DNA of 64,000 nucleotides from Kaiparowitsia implicata GSE-PSE-MK54-09C (GCA_019359435.1 JAHHHI010000055.1:306564-370563), one strand, 5' to 3'; shown: positions 17,065 to 26,193, counted from the stretch's first letter. Numbers and translations are program-made. The notes: generated from the sequence alone by a model not told the origin.

Positions 17065-17685
17065 GGGCTGTTCCTAGTTCTCTGAGCGTTAAGCCGTATG
17101 AGTGGGGCGATCGCCCCACTCATATCGCTTTTCAATTGCGTAGAGCTGCCGTCACACAGGATTCTGCCCAAGCATTGCAGAGTAAAAGACAACGCGGTTG
17201 GTAAATACTTTGCAGACGGCCTCGCTGTGACCCTGAATGCTTGACGCGGCTCAATACCGCTGCACCAGTGCCCAGGATTTTTATGCTCTCAGAATTCTCA
17301 AGAGATAACGTCAGTTTAAGCTGACAGGAGTTTAGGACTCTACGCCATACGCAGTGACCCAAACCATATTTAGGCAGAACTGAGGGGACAATAGAAATCT
17401 AGCGCAATGCATAGCATTCCTATGATTTGATATTTATTTCTGCACGGCTCTAGTTTCTTTCTCTCTTTGGTGTCCTTGACTGCATTGATAAGTTGCGCGA
17501 CACTAACAAAAAGAGCAATCGGTATCTTAATTGATAACTTTTGTTGAGATTTACATTTTTTCTCATCAATTTACAAAGGTTTTGCAGCCCCTGCACTGCT
17601 TCGTTAGGCGGTGCTGAGGACGCTAAATCTCCCCTATTCAACGCATTTTTGAGTCAGACGCTGTTGAGTTTATTAACTAGGATTT
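17065..17685. other. AT-rich spacer between psb32 and the DUF2997 gene
   Basis: About 620 bases without a credible gene. It starts with the HIP1-containing palindrome and becomes AT-rich, so it probably holds the promoter of the DUF2997-ycf35-ferredoxin group. Confidence 0.5.
17098..17123. terminator. 26-base perfect palindrome with HIP1 at its centre
   Basis: Arms of 13 bases (ATGAGTGGGGCGA and its complement) meet at GCGATCGC with no loop. It lies 33 bases after the psb32 stop. It could act as a hairpin terminator or be an elaborated HIP1 site. Confidence 0.55.
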
Positions 17686-17895
17686 ATGGAAACTCTTGAG
17701 TTCATCATCTATCCCGACGGTCGAGTTCAAGAGACGGTAACGGGAATTATCGGTTCGTCTTGTGCTGAAGTTACGGCGGCAATTGAGGAAAAGTTGGGAC
17801 AGGTGGTGAGCTGTGAGCCAACCTCTGAGCACTTTGCCCAAGTCATGCAATCTGCCGAGACCGTGCTTCATCAGCCGTCCTACAGCGAGTGGTAG
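17686..17895 (+). CDS. DUF2997 small protein
   Basis: A 69-residue acidic protein (METLEFIIYPDGRVQETVTG, then SCAEVTAAIEEKLGQV) matching the cyanobacterial DUF2997 family. Function unknown. It stands 99 bases before ycf35 on the same strand, and the three-gene order DUF2997, DUF1257/Ycf35, ferredoxin recurs in cyanobacteria, which suggests a shared role, perhaps redox-linked. Confidence 0.8.
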   Translation: METLEFIIYPDGRVQETVTGIIGSSCAEVTAAIEEKLGQVVSCEPTSEHFAQVMQSAETVLHQPSYSEW

Positions 17896-17994
17896 GGGCG
17901 GTTCTTATGGGTGGTTGCGTTTGATGTCCTTGAGCCTAGCTGTTTCTTAGCTTTCACTTTGAGACCTTTAGTTTTATTAGAGTAAACGAGTCCC

Positions 17995-18381
17995 ATGTCA
18001 CACTTCAGTCAAATTAAAACAAAACTGCGCGATCTGTCTGGTCTTCAGTCTGCATTAACGGATGTCGGGGCAGACTGGAAAGCTGGCCCTAGCCCCGTGC
18101 GCGGTTATCAGGGGCAAACCGTTGAGGCTGAGCTCGTAATTGAGCAGTCTAATGGGTATGACCTGGGCTTCCGCTGGACGGGTCAAGATTATGAGCTGGT
18201 GGCGGATCTGCAGTATTGGAATCAGCCCTTCTCAGTAGAAGGATTCTTGAATCGGGTAAACCAGCGCTATGCGTATCACACCGTGAAAACAGAGACGGCG
18301 CGAAGCGGCTTTCAGGTGACTGAAGAGCAACGTCAGGCGGATGGTTCAATTCGCCTAGTGCTGAGCCGTTGGAGTGCGTAG
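17995..18381 (+). CDS. ycf35: Ycf35 (DUF1257) protein
   Basis: A 128-residue homologue of the plastid-encoded Ycf35 (DUF1257): MSHFSQIKTKLRDLSGLQSAL, GYQGQTVEAELVI, YDLGFRWTGQDYELVADLQYW, and RYAYHTVKTE. The family is retained in red-algal plastids and most cyanobacteria and its function is not established. It lies between DUF2997 and a ferredoxin gene, and a hairpin follows its stop. Confidence 0.88.
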   Translation: MSHFSQIKTKLRDLSGLQSALTDVGADWKAGPSPVRGYQGQTVEAELVIEQSNGYDLGFRWTGQDYELVADLQYWNQPFSVEGFLNRVNQRYAYHTVKTETARSGFQVTEEQRQADGSIRLVLSRWSA

Positions 18382-18400
18382 ACCCATAGTTTTAGAGCGG

Positions 18401-18425
18401 CGGGTTGGCCAGATTGTCTGACCCG
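18401..18425 (+). terminator. Hairpin after ycf35
   Basis: CGGGT pairs with ACCCG and inside it CAGA pairs with TCTG, followed by TCTTCT. It is a probable weak terminator between ycf35 and the ferredoxin gene. A further inverted repeat (GGTTGAATTCAACC) lies at 18459-18472. Confidence 0.5.
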
Positions 18426-18596
18426 TCTTCTACATCAGGTTGATTTGCCCAAGCTTTTGGTTGAATTCAACCTGTCTTTTGCCGTTGATTGAACGCTCAT
18501 CCGCTGCTGTGTAGCAGTTCTGAGGTGGGACGTTGGGCGTCTTGATAGAGGGCGCTAGCTTATCGTTAATGCTGCTACGCAACCTCATCACTTGTT

Positions 18597-19079
18597 ATGC
18601 CTCATACTCCTGATTTTTCATCATCATTTCAACCCGATCTGCCCCAAGATGTAGCCCATGAGACTGCTACCGGACTAGAGCCAGAGTTGGGCGGGCAGTG
18701 GCGCAATGCGACCGACCGAACGGGGCTAGAGCCGGAACTAGGCGGCATGGTTCGGCAGATAGGGGTATATGTAGATGAGATTACCTGTATTGGCTGTAAA
18801 CACTGCGCCCATGTGGCTCGCAATACGTTTTACATTGAGCCTGTTTACGGGCGATCGCGCGTGATTCGTCAAGATGGCGACTCTGAAGATGTGATTCAAG
18901 AAGCGATTGATACCTGCCCGGTCGACTGCATTCACTGGGTCGACTACACAGAACTGCGGAACTTAGAAGATGATCGCAAGCACCAGGTGATTCCGGTGGC
19001 GGGGTTTCCGGTAGATAAGTCGGTCGTAGCCGCCAATCTGCGACGACGACGGCAAGAACAGCGAGAGCAACGCTCTTAA
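18597..19079 (+). CDS. [4Fe-4S] ferredoxin
   Basis: 160 residues. The cluster-binding motif is CIGCKHC (about residue 66) with the remote CPVDC, consistent with a single [4Fe-4S] cluster. The first motif lacks the usual fourth cysteine position of a two-cluster ferredoxin. The N-terminal 50 residues are extra and contain a duplicated TGLEPELGG segment spaced by 17 residues. The C-terminus is strongly basic (RRRRQEQREQR). It is an electron carrier, with the donor and acceptor unknown. It follows DUF2997 and ycf35, and is convergent with priA with only 3 bases between stops. Confidence 0.87.
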   Translation: MPHTPDFSSSFQPDLPQDVAHETATGLEPELGGQWRNATDRTGLEPELGGMVRQIGVYVDEITCIGCKHCAHVARNTFYIEPVYGRSRVIRQDGDSEDVIQEAIDTCPVDCIHWVDYTELRNLEDDRKHQVIPVAGFPVDKSVVAANLRRRRQEQREQRS

Positions 19080-19082
19080 TTT

Positions 19083-21851
19083 TTACAGCAGGGTTAGCGG
19101 GTCAATGTCGAGACTGAGGCTCACCGTAGCGGGGCAGAGCGATCGCATCCGCTCTAAGGAAAGCGGCCACTGCGGAGGGCTGTCGAGTGAGCGTTTGAGC
19201 AAAATTTGCCAACGATAACGCCCAGAGACGCGGGCGATCGCCGCTGGGGCTGGCCCTAGCAGGGTGCAATCGGGTAGCCAGGCTTCGAGGCGATCGCGCA
19301 GGGTTAGGGCCGTTTGCCGCACCACATCCGGCTGAGGGCCGCTAAGACGCACCACCGCCATGCGGCTAAAGGGGGGATAGTCTAGCTCGACTCGATACTG
19401 TAGCTCTTGTGCGGCAAAGGGTTCGTATTGATGCTGCACTACAGCCTGCACTACCGGATGCTCGGGTGCATAGGTCTGCAATAGCACTTGACCGGGGCGA
19501 TCGCCCCGACCCGCTCGTCCGGCTACTTGCAGCAGTGTTTGAAATGCGCGTTCACTGGCGCGATAGTCTGACAGATAAAGTAGCCCATCCGCCGCCACAA
19601 TCCCCACCAGGGTGACATCGGGCAGATCCAGCCCTTTGGTGAGCATTTGAGTGCCCACCAGCACATCAGCATCGCCATTCGCAAATCGATCTAATAAAGC
19701 CCGATGGGCTCCTTTGTGGCGCGTGGTGTCGCTGTCAAACCGCAGACAGCGTAGGTGGGGAAAGTCGCGCTCTAGCTCGTGCATGACGCGCTGGGTGCCG
19801 CTGCCAAAATGTTTGAAATACGTTGAATCGCAGGCGGGGCACTGTTCAGGATGCGATTGCCAGTGGCCGCAGTAATGGCACCGTAGGGAGGGGGTGCCCT
19901 CAGCGTGTGTCTGATGATAGGTCAGGGAGATATCGCAGTGGGGGCACATGACCACATGGCCGCAGTCACGGCACGACACAAAGGTGCTGTGCCCGCGCCG
20001 ATGGATAAACAAAATCCCCCGTTCGCGTCGCTGCTGAAGTTGATCCAGCGCTGCTTGCAAACTGCGGCTAAAAATAGAGCGATGCCCCTGCTGAAGCTCG
20101 CGCCGCATGTCTACCACCTGAATCTGGGGGAGCGATCGCGCCTCTACCCGCTCAGGCAATGAGAGATAGTGGATGGTGCGGGATGCTGCGGAGAGCCCGG
20201 CAGAGGGTGCCGAAATCAGTTTAGACCCCAGCAAATCTGAGCAGTTTGGGGCTAACGGGTTGGCCTCTTGTGGATGAATCAACGGATCTACGTTCTCGAT
20301 GCGTGCATCGGTCGGCGTATCCAGCGGTGCATCAGCCAGATGGGGGGTCGGAGGCTCTGCTAGCAGGGCCCACGTGTCGATCGCAGGCGTGGCAGAGCCC
20401 AAGACCAGGGGGCAATTTGCCGCTGCTGCGCGCCACTGCGCCACCTGTCGGGCATGGTAGGTGGGCGCGGGCTGGTCTTGCTTAAAACTGGTGTCGTGCT
20501 CTTCGTCTAGCACGATGAGGCCGAGGTTTGCTAGAGGCGCAAAGATCGCAGAGCGAGTGCCAATAACCACCTGGGGCCTGCCATCTAGCATCAGCCGCCA
20601 TGTGTCGTAGCGCTCGCCTTCTGACAGGGCGCTGTGATAGACCCGCACCCGATCGCCAAACCGAGCCCGGAACCGATCGGTGAGCTGGGGCGTTAGGCCA
20701 ATTTCGGGCACCAGCACCAGTGCCGACCGACCGCCTTGGAGCACTGGGGCGATCGCCTGGAGATAGACCTCAGTTTTGCCGGACCCCGTTACGCCATGCA
20801 GCAGCAGGGTCTGATCGGCGACCGCTGTCGCAATGGCGGTTACGGCCTCGGCTTGAGCGGGGGTGAGCGCTTTGGGGCGATCGCCTGCTGCCATCGGGGA
20901 CGACTCTAGCCGCAACACCTCACGCGGTTGAATCACGACATACCCTTTCCGCGCTAGAGCCTGCACCACCGACGAACTGATTCGGCAGATCTGCAACAGC
21001 TCTTGCATCCACACTTCGCCGCCGCGCCGTCGCAGCACCTCCAAGACCTCGCGCTGGCGATCGCTCACTGCGATGTCGTCTGCGATTGCCGCCATGATCA
21101 CGGCCTGCCGCTGCTTAGGGCGAATGGCCCGAGGCGGTTCTAGGTAACGCTCAACCCAGCCCAACTGCACCAGATCGTGGATGCCCGCCGCTGCTCGAGG
21201 CACCTGCCGCTGCGCATACTGCCACGTATAGTCCTGGGTTTTGCTGCGGTGGAGCAACTGCCACACGCGCAATGCTGCTGGGGACAGCACGGCGATCGCC
21301 CCTGCCTCGGGCGTTTTCCCGCTGGGGGTCAGCCGCAATCGGCGCTGCGATCGCCCCAATAGCCCCGGTGGCAGCGCTGTTCGCACGACCTGCATGAGCG
21401 GGGTGCAGTAGTACGTGGCAACCTGCTGCAACACCGCCCAGTAGCCCGGTGGAAAAAACCCCTGGCACACGAGTTCATCAATCTCCCGCACGGTCGAGGG
21501 GGCGAGAGCGTGGGGAAGCGTGGCTTGCCTGTGCAGCACTAGCCCGCCGACCTGCTGCGGCCCAAAGGGCACGCTGACAATGTCGCCAGGGGCCACCGCA
21601 ATCGTGGATGGGACGCGATAGGTATAGGTGCCCTGGGCACCCGGGCAGTCGACCATCACCTCGACCCACGGGCAGGGCTCAGACGGCTCGACCTGGGTTG
21701 GATCTAAGCCCGCCCAGGCGTGGGGCGGCTCGCTGGGGATTGGATCTGAGTTGCCACCAGACCATCCTTGCGCGCCGACCTCCGCCACCGTCGTAATAGA
21801 CGGTGCGTCATCTAGGCAAGTGGGCGATGGGTCAAACCAGTGCAAGGGCAT
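19083..21851 (-). CDS. priA: Primosomal replication helicase PriA
   Basis: PriA restarts stalled replication forks by loading the replicative helicase. Its 922 residues contain the DNA-binding region (YTYRVPSTIAVAPGDIVSVPFG), Walker A HGVTGSGKT (to 360), Walker B LDEEHDTSFKQ (449), the GSATPA motif, and eight zinc-binding cysteines in CRDCGHVVMCPHC and CHYCGHWQSHPEQCPAC (627-674). It is longer than the Escherichia coli protein (732): there are about 60 extra N-terminal residues and a Pro/Ala-rich insert of about 60 residues at 500-560. A start at Met66 is possible. It is convergent with the ferredoxin gene. Confidence 0.95.
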   Translation of the reverse strand: MPLHWFDPSPTCLDDAPSITTVAEVGAQGWSGGNSDPIPSEPPHAWAGLDPTQVEPSEPCPWVEVMVDCPGAQGTYTYRVPSTIAVAPGDIVSVPFGPQQVGGLVLHRQATLPHALAPSTVREIDELVCQGFFPPGYWAVLQQVATYYCTPLMQVVRTALPPGLLGRSQRRLRLTPSGKTPEAGAIAVLSPAALRVWQLLHRSKTQDYTWQYAQRQVPRAAAGIHDLVQLGWVERYLEPPRAIRPKQRQAVIMAAIADDIAVSDRQREVLEVLRRRGGEVWMQELLQICRISSSVVQALARKGYVVIQPREVLRLESSPMAAGDRPKALTPAQAEAVTAIATAVADQTLLLHGVTGSGKTEVYLQAIAPVLQGGRSALVLVPEIGLTPQLTDRFRARFGDRVRVYHSALSEGERYDTWRLMLDGRPQVVIGTRSAIFAPLANLGLIVLDEEHDTSFKQDQPAPTYHARQVAQWRAAAANCPLVLGSATPAIDTWALLAEPPTPHLADAPLDTPTDARIENVDPLIHPQEANPLAPNCSDLLGSKLISAPSAGLSAASRTIHYLSLPERVEARSLPQIQVVDMRRELQQGHRSIFSRSLQAALDQLQQRRERGILFIHRRGHSTFVSCRDCGHVVMCPHCDISLTYHQTHAEGTPSLRCHYCGHWQSHPEQCPACDSTYFKHFGSGTQRVMHELERDFPHLRCLRFDSDTTRHKGAHRALLDRFANGDADVLVGTQMLTKGLDLPDVTLVGIVAADGLLYLSDYRASERAFQTLLQVAGRAGRGDRPGQVLLQTYAPEHPVVQAVVQHQYEPFAAQELQYRVELDYPPFSRMAVVRLSGPQPDVVRQTALTLRDRLEAWLPDCTLLGPAPAAIARVSGRYRWQILLKRSLDSPPQWPLSLERMRSLCPATVSLSLDIDPLTLL

Positions 21852-23018
21852 GGGCGGTCATGGCAATAGCGATGGAAGAACGGCAGCAGATGGGATTAGA
21901 GGGCGATCGCCCCACAAGCTGTGCGGCGGTCAGCCCCGATAAGAGTCTTGCCAGGGTTCTGCTGCAATTCGGGTTGATCCTATTTAGTGTAAACGGGTGT
22001 CCCGTCTCTGGGTAGGGCGCAGGACGACGGCACGCCCCGATTCCTGATCGCATCTGTACGAGCCCAGCCTGCTGAACCTAAAGGCTCAAGCTAAGGGCGC
22101 AGTTGGGATGCCGCGCTCAGCTTCCCACCCATGCCTCTCCTGACAAGACCCCTTTCCATCAGGAATACCCAGGTTTCATCAGCGTAGAAAAGGCCTCTTT
22201 ATAGTGCTTAATCCTGTGAGAACAGGACGAAATATTCTAGGAGCGATCGCACCCATTCTCAATCGAACTACTGCCAAATTGGGCAAAAATGCGATCAAAA
22301 CCTGCACGTACAATTCACTAACCTGCCGTGCCCTATGCCATTGAGCATTTGTATGCCTTCTCAATAGTGATCTAGGCTCAGCGGTTGCTCAGCGATGTTC
22401 GCATAAATTAATCAGCCTCAGATCTCGGCAAAACATTGCAGCAACCTCCAATCTTGCTGCAATGTTTTGCCTATCCCGATTCACCAAATCTCTTATTGCG
22501 TCTCGATCGATCAATCGTATCGATGGAAGCGAATCCCAATTCCACTCGTTCGACCGAATTCCCTGGGCAATTGTTCCGCGTCGCGATCATGGGCGATCGC
22601 GCTAAACCCCGGCTTTAAAGCGTTCTCCCCGATCCGGCCCGATCTGGGTAGATAGATCCGACCGTTTGCTATTGACAAGAGCCACCCTCACCGCCTCAAT
22701 GAGGCGCAGTCTCTTACCCGTGACGTCAGCTTAGGGATCGCATCAACCGCTGCACAGCACCGCCGGATCTACGCCTGGATCTAAGCCATTTCTCCAGAAC
22801 GATCAAGGGATCGATCGAGTTCATCGATAGAGCGATCCGAGGGCGATCATTAGGGGAGCGACTGCGTGATCTTGGCCGAGATGTGGGCAGTCTGTAGGCA
22901 TCGATCTCGCTCAATTGATGCGCCCTTGATCCAGGCTTGTTTAAATGCTGGTGAAGGGTTAAATCCTCCAAACACCGGGGCAGTCGTTGCGAATAAACGT
23001 TAATTTTCTCTGATGTAT
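21852..23018. other. Long spacer between divergent priA and the sigma factor gene
   Basis: About 1.17 kb without a credible gene. It holds a perfect 18-bp inverted repeat (22427-22471) and, from about 22490 to 22930, an unusually dense set of GATC sites (18 counted). No RNA gene was recognised. Confidence 0.55.
22427..22471. repeat. Perfect 18-bp inverted repeat
   Basis: GGCAAAACATTGCAGCAA and its exact complement flank a 9-base loop. There is no T-run, so it may be a structured RNA or a mobile-element relic rather than a terminator. Confidence 0.7.
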
Positions 23019-23047
23019 TTGCTAAAACGAGAAAACCATTCTATAAA
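23019..23047 (+). promoter_or_regulatory. Sigma-70-type promoter of the sigma factor gene
   Basis: TTGCTA (23019-23024) and TATAAA (23042-23047) are separated by exactly 17 bases. This would place the start of transcription near 23054 and leave a leader of about 160 bases before ATG 23213. Confidence 0.55.
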
Positions 23048-23212
23048 GTATTTGGTAATCGAATACAGTCAAGAAAGTAATTTAATTTTTAAGTCTTTAG
23101 CGTTCGATTGCAGGTCATCCTAACGCTATCTCGATTGAGTCTATCAACAGCGTTTAAATCCCCAGGACAGCTTCGACCCTATCCATCCTCAACACTCCTT
23201 CTGGTTAGACCT

Positions 23213-24502
23213 ATGGCACCCCGATTTCACGACACCTCTGACCCGAACGATCGCACGGCTGGCGTTAGCACGATGCCAACTATTGAACAGAAGCCCGCAG
23301 TCGATCAAGCGGATGATTCTGATGAAACGCTACTGGAACGTGAAGAATTGAGCGATGATCGATTGGGCTTGAGTAGTCGCGATCTAGATGTTTTGGATCA
23401 TGATGCAGATACCATCGAATTGATGGGAGCGTTTACCCAGAGCCAGCGAGCCGAGGTGGATGAGCCCAGTGGTCGGGGCCTAGGCGAGGAAACGGCTATT
23501 GAGGGATTGGAGGATCTGGCAGAAAGCTATGCCCAGGGCTATCGCAAAACCGCATCAGACGATGCGGTAGGCGCATTCTTTAAGGAGATGGCGCGCTATC
23601 CCTTGCTCAAGCCGGGTGAAGAAATTGAGCTGGCGCGGGATGTGAAGTTTTTGGTGGAGGTGGATCGGCTGCGCGATCGCCTTCGCAAACAGCTGGGTCA
23701 TGTGCCCCAAAAGGCCGACATTGCCCAGGCGCTGAAGCTCTCTGAGCGGCAGCTCGATCAAAAGCTGCACCGCAGCCGCACCGCTAAGCGCAAAATGATT
23801 CGCTCTAATTTGCGGCTGGTTGTGTCCATCGCTAAGCGCTACCTCAACCGCGGCGTGCCCTTCCTAGATTTGATTCAGGAAGGGGCTCTGGGGCTGAATC
23901 GCGCTACCGAAAAGTTTGACCCGGACAAAGGGTATAAGTTTTCGACCTATGCCTACTGGTGGATTCGTCAGGGCATTACCCGCACCATTGCCAACGATGC
24001 CCGCACCATTCGCCTTCCAATCCACATTGTCGAAAAGCTAAATAAGCTGAAAAAAGCCCATCGGGAGCTACGGCGCGATCTCAACCGCAACCCCACCGAA
24101 GAGGAAATGGCGAAGGCGCTGGATATGCCGCTCGATCAGCTGCGGAATTTGCAGCAGGTGCGACGGCGATCGCTCTCTCTCAACCATCGCGTCGGCAAGG
24201 GCGAAGACACTGAGCTGATGGAGCTGCTGGAAGACCACAGCACGCGATCGCCCGAAGCCCAACTAGGCGAAGCCATGCTGCGGCAAGAAATCTACACGGT
24301 GCTGAGCGACGTGCTGAGCGAGCGTGAAAAAGACATCATCTCGCTGCGCTATGGGCTAGTCAATGGCGAAACCCATACCCTAGAAGAAGTGGGCAACATC
24401 TTTGACCTATCGCGAGAGCGCGTCCGTCAAATTCAGACCAAAGCCATGCGAAAGCTGCGCCGCCCTCAAGTCGCCGCCCGTCTGCGCAGTTGGATGAAGT
24501 AG
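23213..24502 (+). CDS. Group 2 sigma-70 factor (SigC-like)
   Basis: About 429 residues. Regions: 1.2 (DAVGAFFKEMARYPLLKPGEEIELARDV), 2.1-2.4 (IRSNLRLVVSIAKRYLNRGV, LIQEGALGLNRATEKFD, FSTYAYWWIRQGITRTI), region 3 (RTIRLPIHIVEKLNKLKKA) and 4.2 (TLEEVGNIFDLSRERVRQIQTKAMRKLR). The region 2 sequence is group 1/2 type. An acidic N-terminal extension of about 100 residues and the FFKEMARYPLLKP region resemble SigC-class proteins, but I would not fix the letter. ATG 23213 is preferred over TTG 23108; ATG 23273 is possible. It is preceded by a well-spaced promoter and a long leader. Confidence 0.85.
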   Translation: MAPRFHDTSDPNDRTAGVSTMPTIEQKPAVDQADDSDETLLEREELSDDRLGLSSRDLDVLDHDADTIELMGAFTQSQRAEVDEPSGRGLGEETAIEGLEDLAESYAQGYRKTASDDAVGAFFKEMARYPLLKPGEEIELARDVKFLVEVDRLRDRLRKQLGHVPQKADIAQALKLSERQLDQKLHRSRTAKRKMIRSNLRLVVSIAKRYLNRGVPFLDLIQEGALGLNRATEKFDPDKGYKFSTYAYWWIRQGITRTIANDARTIRLPIHIVEKLNKLKKAHRELRRDLNRNPTEEEMAKALDMPLDQLRNLQQVRRRSLSLNHRVGKGEDTELMELLEDHSTRSPEAQLGEAMLRQEIYTVLSDVLSEREKDIISLRYGLVNGETHTLEEVGNIFDLSRERVRQIQTKAMRKLRRPQVAARLRSWMK

Positions 24503-24614
24503 TCTCTACCCGAGTTCATTCTTTGATAGGGAGATTGGAGTCAGGCGGTTGGGAGAACGGGCAACGCTCGCACTCTCCAATACTCTGATTGATTCAACGG
24601 AGCGAATAGCCCTC

Positions 24615-25181
24615 ATGGCGGATGATTCTTACAACGCACAATCCCCTGCACTGACGCTGCGAGTGGCTACGCCTGCCGATGCGCCCATTATCTTTGGGTT
24701 AATTGGGGAACTGGCAGAGTATGAAAAGCTGGCGCATGAAGTGACGGGCAGTGCGGCAAAACTGGCGGAGCATTTGGGGGGCAAGTCTCTATCAGACTCC
24801 CACCGAGAACGCCCCTTAGTGGATGCAGTCTTGGCAGAGTGGAAGGGCACTGCGGTCGGCTTTGCGCTGTTTTTTACCAACTATTCCACCTTCTTAACCC
24901 AGCCGGGAATTTATCTCGAAGATCTGTTTGTGCAGCCGGTTCATCGTGGACGTGGCATTGGCAAGGCGCTGCTCAGCTATCTGGGTAAGCTGGCGCTGGC
25001 GCGGGGCTGTGGACGTATAGAGTGGAGCGTGCTGGACTGGAACCAGCCGGCCATTGATTTTTATCAGCGCATGGGTGCAACTGTGCTGCCAGAGTGGCGC
25101 ACCTGCCGCATCAGTGGGGCGGCGATCGCCCAACTCGCGGCTACGGTGCCCGAGGGTCACACCGCAGACCCCCATCGCTAA
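24615..25181 (+). CDS. GNAT acetyltransferase, SSAT-like
   Basis: About 188 residues. It matches the spermidine/spermine or thialysine N-acetyltransferase-like branch of the GNAT fold: LRVATPADAPIIFGLIGELAEYEKL, FFTNYSTFLTQPGIYLEDLFV, and the acetyl-CoA loop VHRGRGIGKALLSYLG, then WNQPAIDFYQRMGA. It would acetylate a small amine, probably a polyamine or amino-acid analogue; the substrate is not determined. ATG 24615 is chosen over the TTG at 24549. It lies 112 bases after the sigma factor on the same strand. Confidence 0.85.
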   Translation: MADDSYNAQSPALTLRVATPADAPIIFGLIGELAEYEKLAHEVTGSAAKLAEHLGGKSLSDSHRERPLVDAVLAEWKGTAVGFALFFTNYSTFLTQPGIYLEDLFVQPVHRGRGIGKALLSYLGKLALARGCGRIEWSVLDWNQPAIDFYQRMGATVLPEWRTCRISGAAIAQLAATVPEGHTADPHR

Positions 25182-25451
25182 GAAACCTTGCAGCTATTTC
25201 CAACAGCCATCCTGCGTTCTATAGTGCTGATAGGGCGATCGCCCGTGCTGTAACAGAATAGGGTGCCACCCCTGGGTTCGCTACGGGTTCGCAAACCAGA
25301 ATCACTGAGGGCGATCGCTCTACAGTTCTCCAGTGCTCACAGAACGTTCTCTATGAGAGATTTCTACAACAATTCTTTCCGATAGCTCTCTCCGATAGCT
25401 TTCTACGGCCCATCAACAGTTCCCCACGACACACCGGAACGGTATCTTGCA

Positions 25452-25691
25452 ATGACAACCATGACACCAACCCCAAAATCCGCCCGTCCCATCTGGGTCA
25501 ATGAGCAAATTGATCCCTCTGGCCTCATCTATTCCTGCATTGCCTGCTACAACGCAGAGCAAGCCCAAGCCTGCCACGACTCTTTTACCCAAAACCTCAC
25601 CGCTGAGCAAAAAGCCCAAGGCTGGGTGGCGCAGCTCCGCACGGTAGAAACGTGGGATGACGTGCCCGTTAATGCGCTAAAGCTGAGCTAA
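25452..25691 (+). CDS. Small hypothetical protein
   Basis: 79 residues: RPIWVNEQIDPSGLIYSCIACYNAEQAQACH, split by a Cys pair, and ending in WDDVPVNALKLS. I do not recognise a characterised family. Codon use is like its neighbours, and the reading frame ends 20 bases before the convergent PsiE stop, which supports it as a real gene. ATG 25461 is an alternative start. Confidence 0.6.
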   Translation: MTTMTPTPKSARPIWVNEQIDPSGLIYSCIACYNAEQAQACHDSFTQNLTAEQKAQGWVAQLRTVETWDDVPVNALKLS

Positions 25692-25711
25692 AGTCTACCC
25701 TCATCGTTGGT

Positions 25712-26182
25712 TTAGTCTTGGGATCGATTGTTATTGATCACCCGCACAATCCAGTAGCTAATGGCAAGGGCGAGAATCGCCACTCCCAGGCCAATCAGGT
25801 CGATGCCGCTGGCTTGTTTTGAATCAAAGATGATAATCTTTCGCGCTACAGCAATGAGGGAGGTGACGATCACCAGCTCTACTTGCACCACATGCCGTTT
25901 TAGGTAGGCGGTAATGTTTTCTAGCACCTCCATCGCAATTAGCACATTGAGAAAGAAGCCAAAAATCTCGATCAGCGTTGTGGCAAAAGAGCCATAGGGC
26001 GGCGCCGATAATTCCTGAATGAGGAAGCGAAACAGATCCGTAATTGCGACCAGCAACACCACAATCATGGCGATAGAAAGCACCTTGGCGACCAGGGTTT
26101 CCATCGCTTTGATCGAGGCGAGAAACTGCTCATCGTTAGTGAGAGCCCCTCGAATTCTGCTCAACAGGGTGCGAGATTTCAT
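25712..26182 (-). CDS. PsiE-like phosphate-starvation-inducible membrane protein
   Basis: About 156 residues with four hydrophobic segments (VLSIAMIVVLLVAITDLFRF, FGFFLNVLIAMEVLENI, VELVIVTSLIAVARKIIIF and GLGVAILALAISYWIV), matching the PsiE family, whose function is poorly known. ATG 26182 is chosen over the TTG at 26188. It follows the nucleoside hydrolase stop by 11 bases, so the two are probably one transcript. Confidence 0.8.
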   Translation of the reverse strand: MKSRTLLSRIRGALTNDEQFLASIKAMETLVAKVLSIAMIVVLLVAITDLFRFLIQELSAPPYGSFATTLIEIFGFFLNVLIAMEVLENITAYLKRHVVQVELVIVTSLIAVARKIIIFDSKQASGIDLIGLGVAILALAISYWIVRVINNNRSQD

Positions 26183-26193
26183 CGGCAAGAGCC

